Below, piece by piece: positions 1 through 13,167 of a stretch of DNA of 64,000 nt (the first letter of the stretch is position 1; each line of letters begins with the position of its first letter). The DNA comes from Varroa destructor (taxonomy: Eukaryota; Arthropoda; Arachnida; Mesostigmata; Varroidae). The stretch lies in assembly GCF_002443255.2 (NCBI RefSeq), contig NW_019211455.1, positions 52,848,801-52,912,800 on the forward strand, in the 5' to 3' direction. The notes under the pieces were generated by a model that ran no database searches, was not told the DNA's origin, and saw nothing but the letters and a program-made list of their open reading frames with translations. A program made the position numbers and the translations under genes.

Positions 1-1507
1 TTCACTCTATTTCAACATAATAAATATACACATTATATAACAGGTCATCATTGACGCGAACGAAAGGTACGAATAATATTATTGCACCTCTGAAAAGTTG
101 CAAATATTGAAACATCACGGTCTATGCGGTCTGGGCCCAGATGTGATCAAGCGGCAAACTTTCCCTTCTGACATTTCCTACACACGCTCGCATGGTAGGG
201 CGGCGAACAGAACAGAGTGTAACGGTTTAATGAAATGAATGGTTAGCGAGGCAAAAACCCGAAACTTTTTTGACAAAATGATATTTAATTCAACGCTAAC
301 TTGAATGCAACCTGTCAGTCGCTTAAAATTGTTTGACCTTTCCCTCTGTCTAATGTGCAACTTACAATAATAATAATAATAATTTCGAAAAAAATAATAA
401 ATAAACAGCAGGCAAAGTTTAGGCACTAAATAATAGATGACACAAACGCACGTATTAGTTGGATTATAATTGTTTGTACAGACCAATCGTACTGCAGTGG
501 TAGGCCGTAATGGCGGTTGTTGAGTAAACATGACGTTTACGTAAATACGACCACAACATGGCCGGTATCGGCTCGCAGAAGCACTATGCGAACAAGCGTT
601 GTATGCTTATAGAAGTGACCATTTATTGATTGTTTGTTAGCTTTCTTCGCGCTATCAGTGGCCGATCAGCTTCGTTATTAACAGACTCATCTTGTTACGG
701 ATCAGGATCAAGATAAGCTTCAGTCCATCAGCGTCTACGTACATTGCCGATGGGTATCATTGCCTATGGCTATGAGCGATTTAGGATTTGGCATTGCTCA
801 GTGTTATGTTTCGTTTAAATACCATTTTTTATTTTGATTCACCGATCATCAATGTGACAAATTATTATGTTATTGGGCTTAATCAGTTTAAAACATCTTG
901 TACTTTGAGCAAACGACCCATACTAAGGCTCAATTACGATGCGTTGTCAAGGGATCAAGGCAGTCCGAGCTTTCCTTCGTGTGAGGCATTTAGTTGTCAC
1001 AGTATTAGAAGCCTGAAATTCTAATTGTTTTTTAGTATAACAAGACAGATACTTCTCCGAACATACCCTATACAGGTAGTTGAGTTGATTCGCAAGTAGT
1101 AGAATTATTCTTGAACTACGGCAACCCAATACCATTTCCAAGGCTTTACTATCCTTTTTTTTTTTTCAACATTATACAGCGGTTCCTACATTTGGCTATC
1201 ATAAAGCATATTCTTAACTTTTTCTAAAGGGGGGGCGTAACCAGCTATAGGCACCTGCAACACATTGCCCCGCATAAAGCCTGTTTGCTGTTTCGTTTGT
1301 TTGGCCTGAGGCCTGACTGTAATATGTGTACACCATTTATACCTTCTCTGCAATAACCGTCGATTTTCTGTCCGAATTTTTACCTTACTAAACACATTAT
1401 AATCTATTCTCGAAGCCGCAATTAAACATCAGATCAACTAGCAACATCTGATTTTTTCTAAGAATTATGTATGTTGGGTATCCATTCCTAAGTTTTCAAT
1501 CCATGAG
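1..1507. other. Non-coding stretch
   Basis: Only short frames broken by stops, an AAT microsatellite and poly-A/T runs. A run of seven G at 1229-1235 is the only compositional outlier. Nothing recognisable. Confidence 0.7.
366..383. repeat. (AAT)6 microsatellite
   Basis: Six AAT units next to an A-rich tract. Confidence 0.93.
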
Positions 1508-1900
1508 TTGTCTATGAACGTTCGTTTAATCCGATTCCTATTTTTGTTAGACACGTGCGTAATGTTTCATTATGTTCCACTGGCAGCCTTTCTGGTCCTC
1601 TTTTTTGAGAGCGAGAACCGCCTAATTCTAGAATCCCATAAATCTTCAGTGGAACAACTGGGAAACTGGGTGAGGCTATCAGAGGGACTCGGTAAAGGTC
1701 ACTTTTCCGACACGTTCGCGCCTGATTTTGATGACATAAAAGATAAAAAGAAAAAATATGAGAGGGACCTACTCGCTAATACGTATCACTACCACTACAA
1801 TGAATGGCATATTCTTCACGCTGAAGTTACCTTGCTGGAGACAATACACAATGTAGATGGAAAACGCATGGGGGTGCACATTTTATATATAATAAGATAG
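1508..1900 (+). CDS. Unassigned 130-codon open frame
   Basis: Starts at ATG with a hydrophobic N-terminus (residues about 6-33, including FLFLLDTCVMFHYVPLAAFL) that would read as a signal peptide or membrane segment, followed by a hydrophilic region with acidic and lysine-rich patches (DFDDIKDKKKKYERD near residues 78-92). No family recognised. By a rough estimate a few frames of this length are expected by chance in 64 kb, so it is listed only because its composition after residue 35 is more protein-like than most others here. Confidence 0.1.
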   Translation: MSMNVRLIRFLFLLDTCVMFHYVPLAAFLVLFFESENRLILESHKSSVEQLGNWVRLSEGLGKGHFSDTFAPDFDDIKDKKKKYERDLLANTYHYHYNEWHILHAEVTLLETIHNVDGKRMGVHILYIIR

Positions 1901-4582
1901 TGAAATTACTGTATTTAATATAATTGTGCCATAGGTAAATATACATTTTATTTTATTTTTAACTACAGCCAGATAGATCGATAATTTGGCTAAAGGCAAA
2001 ACCGCGGGTCCTACATACGCTGACAGACTGTCTACTCTAGTTCCATATGGCCTAGTAGATGTCATCACTCTCGTACCTAGACCGATACCGAGGCCAACGT
2101 AAGGATTAGTGTGACAATATGCCAAACGCTTCGCTTACACTTTCAAACAGCTAAAACGGTTTTGAAATTTTAAGAAAAATTCTTCCAAATAGGTAGTTTT
2201 TATTGATTTTTTTCAATACTATCAATATTGTGGAATTGAGCCAAGTCTATATTTAAACTGTTTAGCTAGCCATGTTTGCGTCGCTTGCACAATCATTTTC
2301 GCTAGTGTTTTAGTATCATGGACGATTACGTAAATTACCATTCTCGTGAATAAACTGATAAAAGTAATAATACTTATAACGGGAACGTATATTCCTCGAT
2401 TAGCAATAGTTTGTGTTTTATATATCGAGGGCGAAACTAAATCGGTAAAACTAAATATAGGATTTTAGTCCGTTTTTTTTTTCTATGTATACAACATTTT
2501 CGACTCACTCAATCGTCTAGAAAGCACTCAGCCACCCTCGATTCCATTTGGGGTACTGATTCTTGTCCTTTTTATATCGTATACGCTGGTTGCAAGCTTG
2601 CGTGAGCTTCTCGTGGAGACTCTTCTGTTCCTAAACGCAGCGTACAGGCTTGCAGACACCTGCCAGTGTACATTTAATCGTTGATATCGAAACGCCAATA
2701 TTAAGAAGAGACAGTTATCAGGACACTAATACATAATAGATAGGTTTACAAACGACTGATTTGGCAATAATATAGCAGCGTCAAGCTACGTGCACTTGCC
2801 GCTAAATCGATCTATCGGAACGAATATACGGGGTACATTTTAGAAACCGAAGAACCGCCTGAAGCGTACAACATTTTAAAGGTCGACGGATGTGCTCAGT
2901 AAGTAGCTTCAACATTGTATGTATTTGAATGCTATACGCCATCTCTAGCATACTTTGTTGCAATGCTTCTTCATCTGCTTCGCATTGTAGAGCCGATGGC
3001 ATAGTCATGCATCTGCTTTTGGTCATCGGTGCGATGTTATTGGGTCTTGGGTCAGTTCGAACTATTTATTAGATGTATACTATCAATAGTTCATTTCTAT
3101 TGAAGCTGCCAATACGCCTTTACACCTGTACATAACATGTGTCTTAATAAATATCTCAATAAGTGATTACAGTGATTACCGTTACAAAATATTATGTAAC
3201 GGACATGCTAAAGGCGATAATCTCTTTTTAGACAGCTCTTGAATGAAAACACCCATTCAAATTTAGACCCAATAGTATAGTTTAATTACCCATTTAGTAA
3301 AACTCAATTCAGTTTATTTGATTATACAATCTACGGGACATAAAATGTAAAGCGTCACAGCAATTCGCTTGGGTTTAGCATCGTACATTATATTCTCGTG
3401 ATGGTAAATATTAGACCTCTCCCATGACTGGACCATGACCTGGGTCCACTGACCAAGTCTTGACATCTATTTCTGGCCCACCGCATACCACTACCATATA
3501 TTTATTGACTTCGGTAATTCACCAGCTGTACGTGGCACGGAATCTGTGATCAGTACTACTATTACACATAAGTATTGAAACAGTCATTTCCATTATTGTC
3601 TGATCCTCCGCGCCAGCTGGGATTTCATAGCTGCTTACCAATCAGAAGATCATACCACCGAATCCTGTCTCACATTAAATGCTACTTTACCCTTTTAACT
3701 CGTCATTTTCTCAGCTGTCATCCATATTCTCCTTATTTTTGGTAATTCAACAACAGTTAGACAAGACAGGCAACTAGTCTGTGGACTGATGCCACTAAGA
3801 GGACTACGAGTCTGTGGACTGTGTTTTTCGTTCGGGCTTGCTAGGCCGCAAATTTAGCGGAACCTGGTGAGTGTGACACCACAATGAGGGCCCGGCAGCG
3901 TCCTCTGACCATATGTCGACAAAGGATGAACACTTGAATACGATGTAGATACGACGAAAAGATCGAAGAGTTTATACTAGGAGTTCCTTTGGTATGACAA
4001 CTAAATGGTACATAACATACTGTACTTCCTGAGCTTCGCCTTAACAATGAATAAGCGAACGGAAAAGGAAATGGCTTAGAGTTTTTCAAATCCTTTGGCC
4101 TGAGTGCCATATCGCCTGCCCCTTCGTCGTTCTTTCCAGCGTTAGAAAGAACGAGGAGCCGCCCGCGCACGCCCAGTGCCCCTATTTATCCTGGAGGATC
4201 CCACATGATATGAAGCTGAAGGAGCCAGACAGCTATGCTACATATGCAAACACAATCCCATTCACTCGCACATAGACACACGTACGGGTACATAGAATCA
4301 CTCCGTCTCGATACAGTAAGAAAAGGAAATTCAGTTGTTGGCTTTCACGTCCCGAAGCCAGCACACGACGCGTCTAAAGCGGTTTTACGAGGGGACGTCA
4401 GCAAAGGCTACCCCAGGAGCGCAGGTGTGATAGCATCTCACGGCGAAGCAGCGAAAACAAGCGAGGAGCTGCGGGGTTTAAACACCTCAGTGACGTCATA
4501 GAGTTGTATGTACGAACATGCGCTTAAGCCACACCAGCTGCAGGCGACATGTGGGCAGTATATGTTTCTACTTAAGTTCATA
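1901..4582. other. Non-coding stretch
   Basis: AT-rich, no frame above 110 codons and no motif I recognise. The GC-richer part near 3840-4170 yields a longer minus-strand frame, but its composition is not protein-like. Confidence 0.7.
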
Positions 4583-4635
4583 AAACTAGGACTTAAGATG
4601 ACTATCAGCCCATGATATATGTTAAGTCCTAGTTT
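4583..4635. repeat. Perfect 14-bp inverted repeat with 25-bp spacer
   Basis: Left arm AAACTAGGACTTAA at 4583-4596; right arm TTAAGTCCTAGTTT at 4622-4635. The arms are exact reverse complements. No transposase or target duplication is evident around it. Confidence 0.9.
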
Positions 4636-4916
4636 AAGCGTTACCACTTCGAACGTATTTAACTACGAACACAAATATACGTTAATGACATTAGCAGAGA
4701 CAAACGGCTACTGTAAGATCTTACTTATACCGGCATATAGTAAGTTAAACGAAGTTATTTTACAAGTGATCTCGTCTAGACAAGCTAGTAAAAAATCACG
4801 CCTAAATAGAGCTTAGCTTTATCTTAGGATTGGAAGTCCGAATTTTTCTTCAATTTTATCAGAAAGCAATATAGTTATGCAAGAATATGCTGCTGTTGTA
4901 AAGCTTCCACCGCCTA

Positions 4917-5300
4917 ATGCTAAATTATACAGTACTCTGTTATATAGTTTTGTCTTTTGACAAAGCCTTCTGTATAATAGTTTGGATGAAATACTTTGAT
5001 AGTCAGTTCCATGATTATGACCTCTGGTACGACAAAGACTTTGTAAATAGCCTGGTCAACGAAATAGATATCGTGTGTATACACATCGGAAGTATGAACC
5101 TTTCACTACAAAGCTTAAACAAAATAGTCGATCCAATTGAAACGGTGAACTCAGCTGTCTATCCGGATCTCATTGCCCTGAAGAAAAAGACTCAGTCATT
5201 GCAACTTTTTGCAATAAGTAGGTTGTGTTTTTTACGTAACTTGACGGCTAATTTCGCTTTTATTCAATCAGGTAAGATTTTCTTTGAACGTTTGATATAG
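4917..5300 (+). pseudogene. Open frame with a weak gustatory-receptor-like C-terminal pattern
   Basis: A 127-codon frame from ATG. Its second half holds a hydrophobic stretch (IDIVCIHIGSMNLSLQSL), a polar linker, then LQLFAISRLCFLRNLTANFAF. In the arthropod gustatory receptor family (7tm_7) the segment before the last transmembrane helix often reads like LxLFxLQLxxxxxxLTAxGFF, so the order of features is reminiscent. A consensus donor GGTAAGAT follows at about 5271, where such receptors commonly have an intron before the final TYxxxxxQF exon. I could not find that exon, nor convincing upstream transmembrane exons. At best this is a fragment of a receptor gene or pseudogene; at worst a chance frame. 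Confidence 0.17.
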
Positions 5301-7306
5301 CAAAACACTGCTAAATTGAATATTCATCACGTATCGCTTCTAATGGTACGATTAATTTTTGTAGCGTCTCTTTTAACGTCGTAGCATAGCGTTCGTTGAG
5401 TAATATCTCGGCCTTCCAATGCTCCACCAGCAGCCAGCATAGAACAAAACAGATCGTTGCCATCTAAATATCTACACTGCTCTTTTCCGCACTCCGCGTA
5501 GCCTTATCCCAACGCAGTCCTACTGACTACAATAGCTGACTTAGCTGTTACGTACAGGGCGAGCTAAGCAATAGCCTGAAAAGTCTAATGTAACTGATGA
5601 TTGTTGCCAACGGCTTCCCTTACAATGTAGTTAGCCAGCGGCGGCGGTGGTCAAAAGTTGAAAGAAGGAGGTCCACGCCAACTCGACGGATATTTTGCAG
5701 CCCTCGCATCTTGACAGAAAGAAAATGGAAGAAGACAGCCCGCTGGTGAAAAATAATGAAAGACCTTCGCAGGAATACTCAACAATGCTTAGGGCACGGA
5801 TAATGGCGAGCTTGTCTTGGTGCTACGCTTGTGTGAGCTGGAAATAGGTTCATCTCCCGTTTTCGTATAGAAAGCGTACGGCGAAGTGAGGCCAACCAAG
5901 CAGACGGACGCAGTAATGGCCAGACCACTCTGGTCCGCTAGAGGCAACAGGAACAGATCAAGGTCGGTGGCGGACCCTTGACTTCAGAATTCAGTGGCCC
6001 TAGGCCCCTTTCTGACGCAATTCTGCATGACTGCGCCCAACTCAAGACCAAAATGCATGGCGACTTGCATAAGCCGTGCGCGCAAAGAAGTTTCATTGCA
6101 GAACCGCTACTTTATTGCCAGCCTGAATTGAATTTGACTTGAGAATGAACGAACTTTTTTATGTAGCCTCACGCATCCTCCAATCCCCTATTTCTATTCA
6201 AGGCTCTGTCCGACCTCTGATAAAGATTTAGATTCTCAGTTACTCGCTTAACGACCCCCGGTCAATAATAAGACTAGAGACTTAACCTCAATCCGTATCG
6301 TACGAGTGAGGTAAATGTCTAATCTTTTTTCATAAGTTTAGGAGAATGCTGAGATATAATGCAAATGCATGCGTCCCACCATTTCTTACCGCGGCTGAAG
6401 CGAATGGGGAAAAACATGGGCTAAGGACAGCAAGTTGCGTTCGTTCTGTCTCATCAAAATGTAGACATTCAAATAGTGTCTTAGGCCGAAGCGATACTAT
6501 AAAATTTTGCTCACTGAAAGCTATGAACCAGCTCCGGTTAGGCCATCCTTTATGCTAATTAAGGCTAATTTGTTTTCACTTACAGCTATCAAATTATTTT
6601 CTTTACCTATATCAGGTTTAGCTATCAAACTTAATGTAAAGAGAAGCTAAGAACACCGCTGTTTAAGCAACCCTGTGTACTTCTTTGACGCTCACTTTGT
6701 CGTTCTGTCATAGTATCTGCTCGCCACGTTATCGTTATAGTTCGCGCCTGGAGAGGACGGATCCGTCCGGTTCTCCTGGCTACATATACTGACACAACAA
6801 TCGATTTCGGTAATTTTGGACGTCCTAGAAACAGTAGATTTTTGAACACTCAAAGCGCTGTCATTTTATATATATATATATATATATGTTACAAGTCTAT
6901 AATATATAGACCATTATAGGTGAAAACATTTTATTACTACTGAAGATATTTCCGGTTTCCTTCTGGTTCACCTTAATTAAGCACGGACTTTCATGAGCAA
7001 TAATCGTCATGTAGTATGACAAATGCAACATGTTAAGATTGCAGGCTCATGTTGGATACTGACCCGCATTTTCGGTTTTGTTTAAGGCCGGGACAGGTGG
7101 ATGTAATTAGGCGATTCGACGTCGTAGTCGGGTGCGTCGTTTGAAGTCCACTTGCACAACGAACGTCCGTGGTTTTGCATCAGAAGGCAAAAAACAAGTC
7201 GGTTCAAGGCTACTCACAGTTCGATAGTCGAGTGAGAGAAATCCATCCTCACAGAAAAGGCAGAACCTCGATGTTACTCACTGACGATTCTAATTTGTGC
7301 TACGAT
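5301..7306. other. Non-coding stretch
   Basis: Contains a somewhat GC-richer segment (about 5390-6090) without open frames, and the (TA)n tract listed separately. No gene seen. Confidence 0.7.
6867..6887. repeat. (TA)n microsatellite
   Basis: About ten uninterrupted TA units. Confidence 0.97.
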
Positions 7307-7342
7307 TAGCGTTGTCGCGGTATGGGTACCGCGACAACGCTA
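7307..7342. repeat. Perfect 16-bp hairpin with 4-nt loop
   Basis: Left arm TAGCGTTGTCGCGGTA (7307-7322), loop TGGG (7323-7326), right arm TACCGCGACAACGCTA (7327-7342). All 16 pairs match, and the stem is GC-rich compared with the surroundings. There is no flanking gene for which it could be a processing or termination signal, and no T-run follows. Confidence 0.95.
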
Positions 7343-10300
7343 TTAAATTATCTAACTAGCAGTGCCTCGTACCAGAAATGCAATTGCTGTAGGACCCCGC
7401 CTAGAACCTGACAGGAAAACGAACAAATATGGCGACGCACAGGACGATTACTAGCGTCATCTTTTCCGCAGCTTTAGCCAGACCTGAACGAAAGGTCTGC
7501 TGGCGCTGGCATATCTACGGGATCGTTCCTTCCACATTTCCACGTCCTGTGTTCGACACACAGTTAACTGCAATGTAGAGGCGGAGATCGGTAACAAACA
7601 ATTTAGAACGTTCAGTAGAATAGAGAGTCAGTTTCAAGTCCAGCGACTTCCGCTAGAAGCAATAGCACCCCGATGATGTTCAGTGATAGGATTTATTTAC
7701 TGGTGTCTCACTCTATTTCAGGCTGCTTTGCAGTCACGATGCAGCTAAAATTTCGTTGGTGTCCTTATAGTTTTTCAGAATTGGTAACTCACAATTAGTC
7801 TCAGATCTTTTCGTTTTTCAGCGATGCCTTCCGTCTGGTTGCATTTTTGTCATTTATTCTGCTTGAAAAGAGAAAGGCATCGTTCGTCCTTTCTCATATC
7901 TTAGTTCTCTATTGTCCCGGTGTCTGTTTGCTTCGAAACGTCAGTTCAATAATATCGCCGGCTCATCTGCGTCTTTTAGTTCTCGGTCGATTTACATAAT
8001 TCATACTTCAGTAGGAGTACTCGCTATCTCTCGCATTATTGCTTAGACTGTCAGACTTCAGTGACGTCGAGAACCCTCAATTTCGCGTCGACACCGGTCC
8101 CCATGTATTGTGCCACGAGGTCTACTTTTAGACAATAGGGAAAAATACTATATAGACGGATTTCTTATATGTTCTGCCTCGAATGAAATGTGAGATGTGG
8201 TGACGATGTTGCCTTTGCAGAGGCCGATGTCCTGCAATGACGACACTGTGAGATCTCGGTTTCAGCCGATGCCCAGCTCAATTTGGATGCTCTCGTATGA
8301 ATGCGTCCTCTTCAAAAGTTCTTTCGTTTGTCCTCGTCTTTATCGTGGCCTGTGTCAAGTTGCGCATCTCTCGAATAACACAGAACCAACAGCTCACCCT
8401 GCGGAAAATTTTTTTCAGGTTTCCCCATCCTTACTTGACTAGCTATTCACTTCCTAGTTGCTTTCTTTTTCTTAGAAAAGAGATTTACCCAGCGACAATG
8501 TTTGTCTTAGCATAGTCGCCTGTCGCGTTGCTCCCCCACTTCTCTGGTACGTCCAGCCATCTTGCTCATTACTAGAATTTTGGTAGTGTCGAATCGGCTG
8601 TCGTTATTGAGTAGCTTTTTTACGCTCAGCGGCAGAAACGGCTTGCTTGGTATCCGTTAGGTACGAATCGAGGCCGTTGATACTATACCCGTGGCTGCGC
8701 GAACAAGCGTTCGCTAAATCTGGCGTTTGAGACTACGCTGACACGCCTTTGTGCTGACACGTTTCTTCCTGTGTGAAGATCCAATTGAGTTATACGGCTC
8801 AAACAGCTCATAGATGCACACGTACGCGCTTACGCTTATGGCGCACGCCTCGTTGAGCGTCGCCGTACATTACCGTTAAGGAAAATAACAGCAAAAAAAA
8901 AGTGGCGGCAGTTTCATCGCATCAAAGTTGCAGAAGTATGACCCAGGGCTAACGAAGCAATGGTGAATGGACCAATATACTGGTATTGTGACTGCTCTGG
9001 GCCTAATTGTCTTTTTCTAGGCGTAATATACCTATTGTTGTAATACGATTGAGCTAGCGAAATTTGATAACAGAAAATATGGCATACATTAGACCCATAG
9101 AAATTACTTGATCATAGTTTCAAGGTCCCTAATTGGGCTAGAAAATCTATTTTCGGCTAACGTATTAAACTTTTTAAGACCTCCTACAAAGTAGTCCACA
9201 TGTTTAAATGTATCATCACATACTTTATAGGATGTAAAAAAGGGAAGAATCTTCATTATTTATAGAGACAACGAGTCAAACGAGACAAACAAAAGAGACA
9301 AAAGAGCACCCCATTGAGACAGCCAAGCTCAGATAAACATATAAGGTGGATCATTTAAAGCCGGACTGTTATTTATGGTTGTCTGTAGGACTGTATTTGC
9401 ATAAAAACAGTGAAGAATAATTAAATAAGAATAAAGTGTAATTTCTAGGAATTATGTTTGTCCAATATGACCATCATTCACCGTGATTACATCTTCAATT
9501 TGGGGCATAGATTACTAGCTAGGTACTTCTGAAATAGTCTTTTGCTTATCCGGAATTAACATTATAATTCTAACTATACGTTAAATGATATCGGCAGCCT
9601 TAAACTCGCTAAAGTGTCACCCAGGTACGCTACGTACAAACAATACTAACGGAATTAAATGTTGGGTTGATAGTAAGTCAAAAGTGTAGAACATGCAAAA
9701 ACAGAAAACGGTCGAAAAATTAAAAAGGTTCGAAAGTTCCGCAAAGACTAACTGCTGGAACTTCTCTGGACCACCTAATTGGCGGCTGATTCTCTTCTTT
9801 CTGAAACGCTTGTTGTTAGTTTCTGTGTTGAAAATTTTAGTGCATCATAGGTAGCCTTCTAAAGCGTTTGGGTAAATCCTTGAGCCTGTCAAATCTGAAG
9901 CCTATTAAAGGGCTTTCGGTTCGCCCCATTAAAATCTTTCTAGAATTTTTTATAAGTGGCATGAAAACTGACAATAACATCAACCATAAATTTCAGGCAA
10001 AAAAAATTATTCTCAATCTCACACGAAAATTGCATAAGATCTGCTCTTTACTTAGGTTCCGAGGAAGACCAACTGTTTTGCACCGTCGTAGGTCTTTTAT
10101 TTTGTTCTAAAAAGAGCTTTTTTTTTTCACTGATGCACCAGTACACGCGTTATTTAAAAGAAAAGATTCAACGAAATAGCTGTCATAGCCATCTAGTCAT
10201 CTCGACCGCCTTTTCCAAACAAACGCAAGACGAGTAGTTCTCCTTCAATCGGACAAGCTGCCGTAAACGGCATCGGGCAATCTGCCCTTGGAGCAAAAAT

Positions 10301-12000
10301 TGCGTAACAGCGCATATAGCGATTTGACTTCGCAGAACCATACCAAGACAGATAACCAACGAAACCAATACAAACGGTAATTATCTTGATCGACGTTGAG
10401 TCATCCTCAACACAGACGGCTGACTTTCGATTTCGTGAAATCAAACTGAATAGGACAAAGGAAAAATGAGGAGCCGGTACTCAACTCAAATAGCGCCTAC
10501 CTTGCTCCGGCCTAGGCGAAGCATGTACTTTTAGTTAGCTATATGGTGGCAGCTGTTGCTGATTGTAACTTGTTCCTATGAATAATTGGTCATGTACGCA
10601 GCCCAGATCCGTCTCGACCTATGTCGGATTGCTTACTCATTGACTTGTTGGAAAAAAGGTCAACAAAGCAGACAAGGACGTTCGGACGCGAAGATTTAAG
10701 TGTTAATTATAGCACCAAATAAGACTGGAGGGGGGGGGTGGGGGGGGGGTCTCTGTAATGAAACGTCGTATGGAATTGCCATCATTCATTGTGTTTTCAT
10801 GCCCTTTAATACGTAACAGCGTAGCGATGGATGACGACGTTGATGAATCAACCTACCAATTGTTCAAGTGAAGCAATATAAATCATCCAAAGAATAAAGA
10901 CACAAATGTCAAAACAACGAGTATGAAAAATGTATCGCAGAGATACCGTCTGCCGTCCATGTTCCCGATGCGGATAAACGAGCAACCAGCAATGCTTTAT
11001 AAGAAATTTATAGAAATTTATATAAGGCAAATCAGATTCAACAAAAGGAGAGACAAATGGTCAATGGCAGTGAAAAGGTTCGCGAAACGGGTCCATGCGG
11101 CATAACATAGCTATCTGGGGCTGAATGAGAGTCAATGAGTATTTTCAATGTGGGCCGTACTTCTATTCAACGCGGTAAACATCTTCGACGGCGACAATGC
11201 AAGTATGGTCGCGATAGCAAATAACCAACAAACTATTGAAAACAAGGTTTAAGTTGAGCTTGTCCTCGTGTATGTCGGTTGGTGCGAAACAATAAGCGTT
11301 GCATAATGTGTTTCATATTTGGTTGAAATAACACGATGTACAGTTAGGATGCAACACTCTCGCATAATGTGCTAAAATGATGATTGAAAGGAACGCGGGA
11401 ACACATGTATCAAAGTGGACTTTGCTAGTGGCACTTATGGCCGTATATACCTAACAAAGAAGCCTACACAATAAAATGCACGATCATATTCATACGTTAA
11501 ATTTGTTCTGGGCTAGGTACGTGAATATTGTCCAACTTGGAATTCAATACATTTTCACGTGAACCCTATTTGAATACATCATTTTCACGATTTTAACGTG
11601 GGTATTTAACTACGTACCCTGTAGAAATGGCTTTATGAAAAGGACGCAGCGCATCAATTGATTTGTAAAATAGAGAAAGCGAAGTCGATAGCACTTTAAT
11701 AAGTTCTTCAAACTAGAAAACTAAATCGAAAACTTTTCGAAAAGTCTTTCTCACCATGGTTTGTCTGGCGATGTCACGCTAGCCGCACATTTACACGAGC
11801 TGAATTCAACGTAGCCAATTCGGCGTGGCCATGATAAGCGAAAAGGTGAAAGAAACAGAAATAGAAAACAATGCGTTAAGACATCCTGTTACTGTTTAAA
11901 AACGATTGCTTCCAGAGTTCGTTTTTTGTCCCGTTCTATCCCACAGCATTATGCTGCCTTCGGGTTAGCGTTGCAGGCAACAGGAGTCAATCAATAGCAC
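7343..12000. other. Non-coding stretch
   Basis: No frame above 85 codons and none recognisable. Holds imperfect GAGACAAA-like purine-rich repeats at about 9263-9307, a 10-bp AGAAATTTAT duplication near 11002-11021 and the poly-G tract listed separately. Confidence 0.7.
10727..10749 (+). repeat. Poly-G tract, possible G-quadruplex
   Basis: G9, a single T, then G10, preceded by GGA. Enough G runs for an intramolecular quadruplex on the plus strand. Confidence 0.9.
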
Positions 12001-12531
12001 TGACACAATAGTAGTAGCTGACGGAACTACCAGTCGGAGCTTTGCCTGCCCCGGTTCGCCGAGCACTGCTGACTGCTTGCAATCATGACGCGTGCAACTC
12101 CAACGTCCTTTCGACCGTTGCTCGAGCACTGTTTATAGGGGCTGCAGTACAAGCCAAGCTGTTCCAACTAACCCGTGGCTTCCAGACGCCGTTCTCTTGA
12201 TCATCCCTGTAGCTTCTTAGTGGCGTTCACGTAGCATCATCACCCTGCATACTCCTTGTGCGCGTTTCACCCCAGTATAAACGACAGGAATGCCAAATTA
12301 ATGCTTTGCTATCACTTGCTTGTTTCGCTGACTATGTGATTTGCCCTACTTCCGTAGCCGTATCTCTACTGCTCCATGATGGTTTCGCTTGCCCAATGTA
12401 ACGATTTGCTATTATTGGCTCGTAAGAACCTTTGACCGTTATATCGGACCCCTCGCATACTTGCTTGCTCGTTCAGATGGAGCGTTCGGGAACGGTTTGC
12501 GAGAAGCAATAAATTCACTGACGCTTACTTA

Positions 12532-13167
12532 ATGCGTATAAATTGTTGCACACTACGTCGGTCACACCACCACCAGGCAGGGAAGAGGGACCGTCGACCC
12601 AGTTCCCCCCGAATTGACAGTCGCAAAAGCCATAACAGCAACGACAATGACGGCGAGAGCCCCCATTACGGTCCCAACTTCGCCTCTCGTTCAGGGTGCC
12701 GTCGTTGCCATCACGGCTGCCATTGCTTATCCTGCTTACTGCTTGTCCTCTTTGTTGTTGCTGCCGGCAGCTCCGGCATCGGTGAACTCCTATGTGCGTC
12801 TCGTGCGTTTTCTACCCGACTGCCGGTGGTAGTAGGCAATGGTGGCAGTTTTGATAGTTTCGGCTGGGAAAGAGCAGCCAGTCAGCTACCAACAGGAAAC
12901 AAAGAAATGCTGGGAACGCAGAAGATAAACGGATGCGGAAGAAGGGGCGTGACTCAGAGGTGGTCATGGGATTCATTGAACCCTTCGGGCATTTCGGGGT
13001 CCTTCTTCTCAAACAAACTCTTTGCTCGAAGGATAGACAGCTATGTACTCAATGGGGTAGCTGACCGATCAGCGGGTCGGTCAACTTTTTATCTTCTATA
13101 CATAAGAGTAGATGTACTATTTCTTTCCAGATGGCAGCTTTTTCCTTTGCACAAGACTGGCGAATGA
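12532..13167 (+). CDS. Unassigned 211-codon open frame in a GC-richer island
   Basis: This is the longest open frame in the window, starting at a true ATG. I recognise no family. The predicted product has a basic, Ser/His/Asn-rich N-terminus (residues 1-55), a Cys/His cluster (GCRRCHHGCHC, about residues 54-65), one hydrophobic stretch (LLLVLFVVAAG, about 69-79) that could be a membrane anchor, and a low-complexity tail. The island from about 12000 to 13200 is visibly richer in G and C than its surroundings, which lengthens chance frames on both strands; overlapping frames exist at 12614-12832 (+) and 12812-13012 (-). A donor-like AAG|GTAAGC lies at about 13310-13318, so the island could instead be a 5' untranslated exon or promoter region. 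Coding status is doubtful. Confidence 0.18.
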   Translation: MRINCCTLRRSHHHQAGKRDRRPSSPRIDSRKSHNSNDNDGESPHYGPNFASRSGCRRCHHGCHCLSCLLLVLFVVAAGSSGIGELLCASRAFSTRLPVVVGNGGSFDSFGWERAASQLPTGNKEMLGTQKINGCGRRGVTQRWSWDSLNPSGISGSFFSNKLFARRIDSYVLNGVADRSAGRSTFYLLYIRVDVLFLSRWQLFPLHKTGE

